Assembly: GCF_001514265.1 (NCBI RefSeq)
Contig: NZ_KQ948990.1
Span: 938,187-1,002,186 of the forward strand
Origin: Streptomyces resistomycificus
GTDB lineage: Bacteria; Actinomycetota; Actinomycetes; Streptomycetales; Streptomycetaceae
Length of the DNA: 64,000 bases
Direction of reading: 5' to 3'
Part shown: one piece after another, positions 55,646 through 64,000 of the stretch
How positions within the stretch are numbered: the first letter of the stretch is position 1
Layout: the number at the start of each line of letters is the position of its first letter
Made by a program: the position numbers and the translations under genes
Notes under the pieces: generated by a model
What the model saw: only the letters and a program-made list of their open reading frames with translations
What the model was told of the DNA's origin: nothing
Database searches by the model: none

Positions 55646-55974
55646 TCAAGGCGGCGGGTGTGGCCGAGGTGACGGACGCGGACTTCGCGGCGGAGGTGAT
55701 CGGGGCGCAGTTGCCGGTGCTGGTGGAGTTCACCGCCGACTGGTGCCCGCCGTGCCGGCAGATGGGGCCGGTGCTGAGCGCCCTCGCCCGGGAGGAGGGG
55801 GAGCGGCTGAAGGTGGTCCAGCTGGATGTGGACACCAACCCGGAGACCACCAACGCCTACCAGGTGCTGTCGATGCCGACCTTCATGGTCTTCAGGGGCG
55901 GCGAGCCGGTGAAGGCGATGGTCGGGGCGCGCGCGAAGCGCCGGCTCCTGGAGGAGCTGTCCGAGGTGCTCTGA
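55642..55974 (+). CDS. trxA: Thioredoxin
   Basis: A 110-residue thioredoxin from GTG 55642, overlapping the MerR stop (GTGA). The active site is Cys35-Pro-Pro-Cys38 in EFTADWCPPCRQMGPVLSAL; the usual Gly-Pro dipeptide is Pro-Pro. The cis-proline loop is VLSMPTFMVFRGGEPV. It would reduce protein disulfides using thioredoxin reductase encoded elsewhere. S. coelicolor has several thioredoxins; this one is probably under local MerR control. A T-rich terminator follows. Confidence 0.94.
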   Translation: MIKAAGVAEVTDADFAAEVIGAQLPVLVEFTADWCPPCRQMGPVLSALAREEGERLKVVQLDVDTNPETTNAYQVLSMPTFMVFRGGEPVKAMVGARAKRRLLEELSEVL

Positions 55975-55992
55975 GCCGCGGACGAAACGAAG

Positions 55993-56027
55993 AAATCCCC
56001 CGCGCAATTGCGCTCGGGGGATTTTTT
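55993..56027 (+). terminator. Intrinsic terminator with T tract
   Basis: Stem AAATCCCCCG (55993-56002) and CGGGGGATTT (56015-56024), inner palindrome GCAATTGC, followed by a run of T. A T tract is unusual for this genome and makes this a canonical Rho-independent terminator for the merR-trx operon. Confidence 0.85.
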
Positions 56028-56043
56028 TGCGTATATTCAATGG

Positions 56044-56072
56044 TTCGCGACTTCAGGATTTCGGGTCGCGAA
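56044..56072. promoter_or_regulatory. Inverted repeat TTCGCGAC/GTCGCGAA before helD
   Basis: Perfect 8 bp arms TTCGCGAC (56044-56051) and GTCGCGAA (56065-56072), 13-base loop, in an AT-rich stretch 35 bp upstream of helD. It could be an operator or a leader hairpin. Confidence 0.45.
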
Positions 56073-56106
56073 AGAAGTGCAGTGAGCAGAGTATATCCGG
56101 GCGGGA

Positions 56107-58374
56107 GTGGAATTGTCAAACACCGGTTTTCCAGACGGCGAACACAGTGAATTGCGGCAGGAGCAGCAATTCATCGACGGCGTGTACGCGCGTGTCGACG
56201 CCCTGCGCGGCGACACCGAGGTCTCGGTCACGGACGCGCTCGCCCAGGGCAACACGCCCATGCAGGCCCGGCTGGAGCGGGACATCCTGGTCGCCGAGCG
56301 CTCGGGTCTGCTGGCCGCGCTGAACGCGGTGGACGGCTCCCTCTGCTTCGGCCGGATCGATCTCACCTCCGGCGTCAGCCATCACATCGGCCGCATCGGC
56401 CTGCGCACCGAGGACGCCGAGCGCAGGCCCATCCTGATCGACTGGCGGGCGGACGTCGCCCGGCCCTTCTACCTGGCCACCGGCCACACCCCGATGGACC
56501 TGCGCAGGCGCCGGCACATCACCACCGAGGGCCGCCGGGTCACCGCGCTGCACGACGAGATCCTCGACCTCGGCGACGCCACCCGCACCGGACACGAGGA
56601 CCCGACCGGCGACGCCGTGCTGCTCGCCGCCCTCAACTCCGCGCGCACCGGCCGGATGGGCGACATCGTGCAGACCATCCAGGCCGAACAGGACGAGATC
56701 ATCCGGGCACCCCACCGGGGGGTCCTGGTGGTGGAGGGCGGCCCCGGCACCGGCAAGACGGCGGTCGCCCTGCACCGGGCGGCCTATCTCCTCTACGAGC
56801 ACCGGGAGCTGCTCGCCAAGCGAGCCGTCCTGATCGTCGGCCCCAACCCGGCCTTCCTCGGCTACATCGGCGAGGTCCTGCCCTCGCTCGGCGAGACCGG
56901 AGTACTGCTGGCGACGATCGGCGAGCTGTTCCCCGGCGTGCGGGCACGGGCGACCGACTCGCCCGAGGCGGCCGCCGTCAAGGGCCGCGCCGACATGGCG
57001 GACGTCCTCGCCGCCGTCGTACGCGACCGCCAGGCGCTGCCCGACCCGGTGATCGCGATCGAGCACGACCGCGAGATCCTGATGCTGGACGACGACCTGG
57101 TGAACATGGCCCGCGAACGCACCCGGGACGCCGGACTCCAGCACAACGCGGCGCGCGAGCACTTCGAGGGCCACATCCTCAACACGCTCACCGACATGGT
57201 CGCCGAGCGCATCGGCACCGACCCGTACGACGGCTCCAACCTGCTGGACCCCAGCGACATCACCCAGATCCGCGACGAACTCGCCGAGAACCCCGAAGTC
57301 TGGTCGGCGATCGACCGGTTGTGGCCGAGGGTGACCCCGCGGCGTCTGGTGGCGGACTTCCTCGCCGAGCCCGACGGGTACCTGAGCGCCGAGGACGCGG
57401 CCGCCGTCCGCCGCCCCGTGACCCGGGCGTGGACCGTGGCGGACGTACCGCTGCTCGACGAGGCGGCCGAACTGCTCGGCGAGGACGACAGGGTGGCGCG
57501 GGCGCGCGCCGAACGGGAGCGGGAGACGCAGGTCGCCTACGCACAGGGCGTCCTGGACGTCTCCTACGCCTCCCGCACCTACGAGTTCGAGGACAAGGAC
57601 GAGGAGGACTCCGAGATCCTCTCCGCGCACGACATCATCGACGCCGAACGGTTCGCCGAACGTCACGAGGAGGACGACCACCGCAGCGCCGCCGAGCGCG
57701 CGGCGGCCGACCGCACCTGGGCCTTCGGGCACATCATCGTCGACGAGGCGCAGGAGCTGTCCCCGATGGCCTGGCGGCTGCTCATGCGGCGCAGCCCGAC
57801 CCGCTCGATGACCCTGGTCGGCGACCCGGCGCAGACCGCGGAGGCGGCGGGCGTCGGCTCGTGGGCGGACATCCTCGAGCCCTACGTCGAGGACCGCTGG
57901 GAGCACACCCGGCTCGGGGTCAACTACCGCACACCCGCCGAGATCATGGAGGTGGCGGCGGCCGTGGTGCGGGCGCAGCACCCCGGCTTCGAACCGCCGA
58001 GTTCGGTGCGGTCCACCGGCGTACGCCCCTGGGCCCGCGCCACCGACGACCTGCCCTCGGCGGTGGCCCAGGCGGCCTTGGAACTCACCCCGGCCGAGGG
58101 CCGGCTGGCGGTGATCGCCCCGCGCGACCTGCACCGCAGGCTGGCCGCCCGCCTGGACGGAGTGACCGCGGACACCGAGCCCGACCTGACCCGCACGGTC
58201 GTCCTGCTCGACCCCCGCCAGTCGAAGGGCCTGGAGTTCGACTCCGTGCTGGTGGTCGAGCCGGGACGCTACGGCACGAGCGACCTGTACGTGGCGCTGA
58301 CCCGGGCCACCCAGCGGCTGGGGGTGCTGTACACGGGGGAACTGCCGCGGGCGCTGGCCGGGGCCTTCCAGTGA
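56107..58374 (+). CDS. helD: HelD-type RNA polymerase recycling ATPase (UvrD-like superfamily 1)
   Basis: A 755-residue actinobacterial (class II) HelD. Such proteins enter RNA polymerase channels, remove bound nucleic acid and can confer rifamycin tolerance. GTG 56107 overlaps its own GGGAG; TTG 56113, with that site five bases upstream, is an equally good start. The N-terminal coiled arm (EQQFIDGVYARVDALRG) is the secondary-channel arm. Walker A is GGPGTGKT (211-218), Walker B HIIVDEAQELSPMAW, then TLVGDPAQTAEAAG, and motif VI-like DLYVALTRATQRLGVLY. I do not see the rifamycin-associated element known upstream of helR genes. The leader is AT-rich with a hairpin. Confidence 0.88.
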   Translation: MELSNTGFPDGEHSELRQEQQFIDGVYARVDALRGDTEVSVTDALAQGNTPMQARLERDILVAERSGLLAALNAVDGSLCFGRIDLTSGVSHHIGRIGLRTEDAERRPILIDWRADVARPFYLATGHTPMDLRRRRHITTEGRRVTALHDEILDLGDATRTGHEDPTGDAVLLAALNSARTGRMGDIVQTIQAEQDEIIRAPHRGVLVVEGGPGTGKTAVALHRAAYLLYEHRELLAKRAVLIVGPNPAFLGYIGEVLPSLGETGVLLATIGELFPGVRARATDSPEAAAVKGRADMADVLAAVVRDRQALPDPVIAIEHDREILMLDDDLVNMARERTRDAGLQHNAAREHFEGHILNTLTDMVAERIGTDPYDGSNLLDPSDITQIRDELAENPEVWSAIDRLWPRVTPRRLVADFLAEPDGYLSAEDAAAVRRPVTRAWTVADVPLLDEAAELLGEDDRVARARAERERETQVAYAQGVLDVSYASRTYEFEDKDEEDSEILSAHDIIDAERFAERHEEDDHRSAAERAAADRTWAFGHIIVDEAQELSPMAWRLLMRRSPTRSMTLVGDPAQTAEAAGVGSWADILEPYVEDRWEHTRLGVNYRTPAEIMEVAAAVVRAQHPGFEPPSSVRSTGVRPWARATDDLPSAVAQAALELTPAEGRLAVIAPRDLHRRLAARLDGVTADTEPDLTRTVVLLDPRQSKGLEFDSVLVVEPGRYGTSDLYVALTRATQRLGVLYTGELPRALAGAFQ

Positions 58375-58386
58375 GCAGGGGCGCGC

Positions 58387-58413
58387 GTTCCTGGGGGCTC
58401 GGCCCCCAGGAAC
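58387..58413. terminator. Bidirectional terminator, helD and glgB
   Basis: Perfect 12 bp stem GTTCCTGGGGGC (58387-58398) with complement at 58402-58413 and a three-base loop, between convergent stops at 58374 and 58427. Confidence 0.9.
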
Positions 58414-58426
58414 CACGGGGTACCCC

Positions 58427-61051
58427 CTAGGCGGGGCGCAGCCAGACTGTCGCCAGGGGTGGCAGGGTCAGGCGGATGCTGGCCGGGCGGGCGTGCCAGG
58501 GGGTCGGTTCCGGTTTGATCGCGTCGGGGTTGGTGATGTCGCTGCCGCCGTAGCGGGCGGCGTCGGTGTTCACGGCCTCGTACCACGCCGGTACGTCGTC
58601 CGGGACGCCGAGGCGGTAGTCGGGGCGGACGACGGGGGAGAAGTTCGACACGGAGAGCAGCGGGACGCCCTCCGCGTCGAGGCGCAGGAACGCGAAGACG
58701 TTGTCCTCCGCCGCGTCACCGACCAGCCACTGGAAGCCGGACGGGTCGGTGTCGCGCTGCCAGAGGGCGGGGGAGGCGCGGTAGACGGTGTTCAGGTCGC
58801 GGACGAGGTCACGGACACCCCGGTGGTCGGGCTCCGCCCCGTAGGCGGGGTCCAGCAGCCACCAGTCGGGGCCGTGCGCCTCCGACCACTCCGCGCCCTG
58901 CGCGAACTCCTGGCCCATGAAGAGGAGTTGCTTGCCGGGGTGGGCCCACATGAAGCCCAGGTAGGCACGGTGGTCGGCGCGCTGCTGCCACCAGTCGCCC
59001 GGCATCTTCGAGACCAGGGAACGCTTGCCGTGGACCACCTCGTCGTGCGAGATCGGCAGGACGTAGTTCTCGCTGTAGGCGTAGACCATGGAGAAGGTCA
59101 TCTCGCCGTGGTGGTGCTTGCGGTGGACCGGATCATGGCTCACGTAGTCCAACGAGTCGTGCATCCAGCCCATGTTCCACTTCAGGCCGAAGCCGAGGCC
59201 GCCGCTGTCGGTGGTCCGGGTGACGCCGTCCCAGGCGGTCGACTCCTCGGCGATCGTCACCACCCCCGGCACCCGCCGGTACACGGTCGCGTTCATCTCC
59301 TGCAGGAACGCCACCGCGTCCAGGTTCTCCCGGCCGCCGTGCTCGTTCGGCGTCCACTGTCCCGGCTCGCGTGAGTAGTCGAGGTAGAGCATCGAGGCGA
59401 CGGCGTCCACCCGCAGACCGTCGATGTGGAACTCCTCGCACCAGTACACGGCGTTCGCGACGAGGAAGTTGCGCACCTCACGGCGGCCGTAGTCGAACTC
59501 CAGGGTGCCCCAGTCGGGGTGCGCGGCCCGCAACGGGTCCTCGTGCTCGTACAGCGGGCGGCCGTCGAACTCTGCCAGCGCCCAGTCGTCGCGCGGGAAG
59601 TGCGCCGGCACCCAGTCCATCAGGACGCCGATCCCGGCCCGGTGCAGCGCGTCGACCAGGTACTTGAAGTCGTCGGGGGTGCCGAGGCGGGCCGTCGGGG
59701 CGTAGAACCCCGTCACCTGGTAGCCCCAGGAGCCGCCGAAGGGGTGCTCGGCGACCGGCATCAGCTCGACGTGGGTGAAGCCCAGGTCCCGTACGTAGCC
59801 CGGTAGTTGCTCGGCCAGCTGGCGGTACGTCAGTCCCGGGCGCCAGGACGGCAGATGGACCTCGTACACCGAGAAGGGCGCCTCGTGCGCCCGGGTGTCC
59901 GCCCGCCGGGCCAGCCACTCCTCGTCGTGCCACTCGTGGTGCGAGGCGTGCACGACGGAGGACGTGTTCGGCGGCGTCTCCGTGCGGCGGGCCAGCGGGT
60001 CGGCGCGCAGGGTCTTGGAACCGTCGGACCGGGTGATCTCGAACTTGTACAGCTCACCCTCGCCGATGGCGGGCACGAACAGCTCCCACACGCCGGTGCC
60101 GCCCAGCGACCGCATGGGAAACGCGGTCCCGTCCCAGAAGTTGAAGGTGCCGGCCACCCGCACGCCCCGCGCGTTCGGCGCCCACACGGTGAACCGGGTG
60201 CCCGTCACGCCCTGGTGGGTCGTCGGCTCGGCGCCGAGCGCCTTCCACAGCTGCTCGTGCCGGCCCTCGCCGATCAGATGCAGGTCGAGGTCGCCCAGCG
60301 CGGGCAGGAAACGGTACGCGTCCTCGACGTCCTGTGCCGTCCCGTCGTACGCCACCAGGAGCCGGTACGCCGGGACCTCCCGCAGTGGCAGCAGGCCCGA
60401 GAAGAACCCGTCCCCGTCGTCGTGCAGTTCGGCCCGCAGCTCTCCGGCGACGACCGTGACGGACAGCGCGTACGGCCGGAAGGCGCGGAAGGCGATCCCG
60501 CCCGGAACCGGATGGGCGCCGAGCACCGAGTGCGGGTCGTGGTGGGTGCCGGCGAGCAGCCGCTCACGGTCCGCGGCGTCCGCGGCCGGCGAGACGGCCA
60601 CCTCGACCGCCTCCGCCAGGACCGGCTCCGGCGCGGGGGCCTTCTTCCGGACGGGCGTCTTCCTGGCCGCCGCCTTCTTCACGGCGGTCTTCTCGGCCGC
60701 GACCTTCGTCACGGGGGTCCGCTGCGCCGCGACCTTCTTGACCGCGGACTTCTTGGCCGCAGCCTTCTTGCCCGCGGCCTGCTGCGGCACGGCCTTCTTG
60801 CCCGCGGCCTTCTTCGCCACCGCCTTCTTCGCCGCGGCCTGCTTCGGCACCGTCTGCTTCGGCACCGTCTGCTTGGCCACGGTCTTCTTCGCCACGGTCT
60901 TCTTCGTCGCCGCCTTCTGCACGCTCTCGGCGGCCTTCTTGGCCGCCTCGGAGGCCCTGGCGGCCTTGGCGGGCTTGGCGGCGGGCTTGGCGGGCTTCTC
61001 CGCCGCCTTCCTCTTCGGATCCGAACCGCTGGACGGGGTGCGGGGGGTCAC
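58427..61051 (-). CDS. glgB: 1,4-alpha-glucan branching enzyme with Lys/Ala-rich N-terminal extension
   Basis: An 874-residue protein from GTG 61051, eight bases after AGGAGG. Residues about 160-874 are a normal branching enzyme: [37 protein letters not shown], the GH13 core with [21 protein letters not shown] (nucleophile Asp), [14 protein letters not shown] (acid Glu) and [12 protein letters not shown]. It transfers alpha-1,6 branches onto glucan made by GlgE. The first 140 residues are a Lys/Ala/Val/Thr-rich run ([17 protein letters not shown] and similar), histone-H1-like, absent from E. coli GlgB. Its neighbours maltokinase and TreS belong to the same pathway. Catalytic residues are intact. 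Confidence 0.95.
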   Translation of the reverse strand: MTPRTPSSGSDPKRKAAEKPAKPAAKPAKAARASEAAKKAAESVQKAATKKTVAKKTVAKQTVPKQTVPKQAAAKKAVAKKAAGKKAVPQQAAGKKAAAKKSAVKKVAAQRTPVTKVAAEKTAVKKAAARKTPVRKKAPAPEPVLAEAVEVAVSPAADAADRERLLAGTHHDPHSVLGAHPVPGGIAFRAFRPYALSVTVVAGELRAELHDDGDGFFSGLLPLREVPAYRLLVAYDGTAQDVEDAYRFLPALGDLDLHLIGEGRHEQLWKALGAEPTTHQGVTGTRFTVWAPNARGVRVAGTFNFWDGTAFPMRSLGGTGVWELFVPAIGEGELYKFEITRSDGSKTLRADPLARRTETPPNTSSVVHASHHEWHDEEWLARRADTRAHEAPFSVYEVHLPSWRPGLTYRQLAEQLPGYVRDLGFTHVELMPVAEHPFGGSWGYQVTGFYAPTARLGTPDDFKYLVDALHRAGIGVLMDWVPAHFPRDDWALAEFDGRPLYEHEDPLRAAHPDWGTLEFDYGRREVRNFLVANAVYWCEEFHIDGLRVDAVASMLYLDYSREPGQWTPNEHGGRENLDAVAFLQEMNATVYRRVPGVVTIAEESTAWDGVTRTTDSGGLGFGLKWNMGWMHDSLDYVSHDPVHRKHHHGEMTFSMVYAYSENYVLPISHDEVVHGKRSLVSKMPGDWWQQRADHRAYLGFMWAHPGKQLLFMGQEFAQGAEWSEAHGPDWWLLDPAYGAEPDHRGVRDLVRDLNTVYRASPALWQRDTDPSGFQWLVGDAAEDNVFAFLRLDAEGVPLLSVSNFSPVVRPDYRLGVPDDVPAWYEAVNTDAARYGGSDITNPDAIKPEPTPWHARPASIRLTLPPLATVWLRPA

Positions 61052-61088
61052 GGGTGGAGCCTCCTCGGCGAAAGTCTGGTCGGTCGGA

Positions 61089-62477
61089 TCAGATCAGGTC
61101 GGACGTCACGTAGTTCTCGATCGCGGCCATCGGCACCGGAAGCCAGTCGGGACGATGGCGGGCCTCGTAGACGACCTCGTATATCGCCTTGTCCGTCTCG
61201 TAGGCGCGCAGCAGCACCGGGTCCATGCGCGGGTCGACACCGCTGACCTCCGCGTACCCGGAGCAGTACGCCGCCCGGCACGCCTCGGCCCAGCCCGGCA
61301 CCGGCGCGTCGGTGGAGTGCGCCGCGTAGTCGAAGGAGCGGAGCATCCCGGCGATGTCGCGGGCCGCCGGCTGCGGCAGCCGGCGCTCCGCGAGCGGTTT
61401 CGACGGCTCGCCCTCGAAGTCGATCAGCCACCACTGTCCGGCGGGGGACCGCAGGCACTGGCCGAGGTGCAGGTCACCGTGGACGCGCTGGGCTGTCCAG
61501 GTACGGCCCTCGGCGGCCAGGTCGGCCAGCGCGGTGAACGCCGAGTGCAGACCGGGCGCGTACGGCCGCAGCGCGGGCACCGCCTGGGTGGCCGCCTCCA
61601 GTCGCTCGAGCATGCCGTCGGCCAGCAGCCTGATCTGGGTGTGCCCGAGGGTGACCGTGGGCAGCGCGCGGGCCAGCGCGGTGTGCACCTCGGCGGTGGC
61701 CCGCCCCAGCGAGCGGGCCTCGGCGGTGAAGTCCTCGCCCTTGGCCAGCTCCCGCAGCGCGAGCTCCCAGCCGTCCGAAACGCCCTGTACGAACGGCTGG
61801 AGCACGCCGAGCACATACGAGTCGCCGGCCAGCTCCGCCCGCAGCCATCCGGTCGGTGCGGGCACCCGGGGGCAGCCCTCCCGGGCCAGGGCCAGCGGCA
61901 GCTCGAGGTCGGGGTTGATGCCGGGCACGATCCTGCGCAACAGCTTCAGGATGAACGTATCTCCATAGACGATCGACGAGTTGGACTGCTCGACGGTCAT
62001 CATCCGGGGTACCAGCCCGTCGCGGATCTCCTGGTGCGGGTCCCGGTCGAAGTGCAGTCCGCCGATGCGGGCCCGGGTGCGCAGGGCCTCCAGGAGCAGT
62101 TCGGCGGGCCGGGTGTCGTACAGGGCGTCGTACAGCGTCTGCCCGGCGAGCGGTCCCTGGTCGGCGTGTCCGATCAGCGCGGGCGCGAGCCGGGGCGGCA
62201 GCGCCTCGCGCGCGCCTATGAGGAGCTGGTAGCAGTCCCCGGGGTGCGGGGAGCTGCCGAGGGTGAGCGGCTGGTGGGCACGCACCAGCAGGTGGTACAG
62301 GCCCTGCTTCGCCGTGGGTGGCAGCAGTTCGGTGGCCGCCACCAGGGAGAACCCGGTGACGGGGCGCCCTTTGCCCGCGAACCAGCGCTGCCGCGGCAAC
62401 CATTCCCGCAGCAGTGGGTCCAGTGACGCAAGGAGGCCGGGGTTTGTCGTGGCGGTACGAGTGACGGCTTCCGACAT
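61089..62477 (-). CDS. mak: Maltokinase
   Basis: A 462-residue kinase that makes maltose 1-phosphate from maltose and ATP, feeding GlgE. ATG 62477 gives [43 protein letters not shown]; the [10 protein letters not shown] segment is typical. Kinase-fold motifs are [80 protein letters not shown] (catalytic HGDLHLGQ and metal-binding IDFEG). Length fits stand-alone Mak (Pep2); it is not fused to TreS as in some bacteria. It lies between treS and glgB on the same strand. A hairpin precedes it. Confidence 0.94.
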   Translation of the reverse strand: MSEAVTRTATTNPGLLASLDPLLREWLPRQRWFAGKGRPVTGFSLVAATELLPPTAKQGLYHLLVRAHQPLTLGSSPHPGDCYQLLIGAREALPPRLAPALIGHADQGPLAGQTLYDALYDTRPAELLLEALRTRARIGGLHFDRDPHQEIRDGLVPRMMTVEQSNSSIVYGDTFILKLLRRIVPGINPDLELPLALAREGCPRVPAPTGWLRAELAGDSYVLGVLQPFVQGVSDGWELALRELAKGEDFTAEARSLGRATAEVHTALARALPTVTLGHTQIRLLADGMLERLEAATQAVPALRPYAPGLHSAFTALADLAAEGRTWTAQRVHGDLHLGQCLRSPAGQWWLIDFEGEPSKPLAERRLPQPAARDIAGMLRSFDYAAHSTDAPVPGWAEACRAAYCSGYAEVSGVDPRMDPVLLRAYETDKAIYEVVYEARHRPDWLPVPMAAIENYVTSDLI

Positions 62478-62548
62478 GGCGTCGCGTCCTTTCCCCTGAT
62501 GTTCGGTTCGCCTCCGGGGCGCTCCGGTCGGGGTGTTACTGATGCGTG

Positions 62549-62584
62549 CCCCGGGCGGGGCGGAGGAAACCGCCTCGCCCGGGG
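62549..62584 (-). terminator. Hairpin between treS and maltokinase genes
   Basis: A 15 bp stem with one G-T pair: CCCCGGGCGGGGCGG (62549-62563) and CCGCCTCGCCCGGGG (62570-62584), loop of six. It begins 22 bp after the treS stop. It may act as a partial terminator that lets some transcripts run into mak. Confidence 0.65.
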
Positions 62585-62606
62585 TTCGGCCGAGCCCCGA
62601 CGGGCC

Positions 62607-64000
<1,394 letters not shown>

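Overview
This is high-GC (about 72 percent) DNA with third-position GC bias, many GTG starts, ATGA/GTGA gene overlaps, and actinobacterial markers (NucS, Scy/FilP, mycothiol-type DinB family protein, GlgE-pathway genes). It is a core chromosomal segment of a Streptomyces. The gene order matches, from memory, the S. coelicolor stretch around SCO5384 to SCO5442. That synteny is recall and was not computed. There is no phage, insertion sequence, CRISPR array, rRNA or tRNA visible.

Layout. 1-0.8 kb: start of a cobalamin adenosyltransferase, then a deletion scar joining the remains of an ABC-2 permease and a TetR regulator. 0.9-8.1 kb: 3-hydroxybutyryl-CoA dehydrogenase, a STAS antagonist, a large membrane-anchored ATPase, the mismatch endonuclease NucS, a luciferase-like oxidoreductase and two small actinobacterial proteins. 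8.1-12.2 kb: two paralogous ABC-2 transporter gene pairs. 12.4-17.5 kb: the coiled-coil tip-growth proteins FilP and Scy. 17.7-20.5 kb: methylmalonyl-CoA epimerase, thiolase and MeaB. 20.7-25.5 kb: an MFS transporter, a PepSY protein divergent from a two-component system, and an AbsC-like MarR regulator. 25.6-29.4 kb: three AIM24-family genes and small membrane or regulatory genes. 29.5-31.9 kb: isobutyryl-CoA mutase large subunit and a TetR regulator. 32.2-37.2 kb: a thioredoxin/TPR protein, a 650 bp non-coding stretch rich in palindromes, a three-gene envelope module of unknown function, and an orphan gene bracketed by a duplicated 61 bp hairpin element. 37.3-43.4 kb: pyk, ackA, pta and divergent pfkA. 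43.5-49 kb: a regulator, an F420/flavin PPOX protein, and a CitA/DcuS-type two-component system divergent from dctA. 49-55.2 kb: regulator/transporter pairs with clear operators, an aldo/keto reductase and an epimerase. 55.2-56 kb: a MerR-thioredoxin operon. 56.1-58.4 kb: a HelD-type RNA polymerase recycling factor. 58.4-64 kb: glgB, maltokinase and treS (5' end outside the window).

Functionally the window is central carbon and acyl-CoA metabolism. Acetyl-CoA handling (pta-ackA, thiolase, 3-hydroxybutyryl-CoA dehydrogenase), B12-dependent mutases and their helpers (adenosyltransferase, MeaB, epimerase, IcmA), glycolytic control points (pfkA, pyk) and trehalose-to-glycogen conversion sit beside polar-growth cytoskeleton genes and many local regulators. 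The best-supported regulatory signals are a perfect 22 bp palindrome before icmA, three TTGCACA-type operators in the TetR/MFS divergent region, a TTGGTCAG operator inside a consensus promoter at 52.0 kb, and a palindrome over the absC-like start. The best candidate for an undescribed system is the 33.2-36.6 kb block: a palindrome-rich control region followed by DUF6230-like, DUF6114-like and low-complexity secreted proteins.
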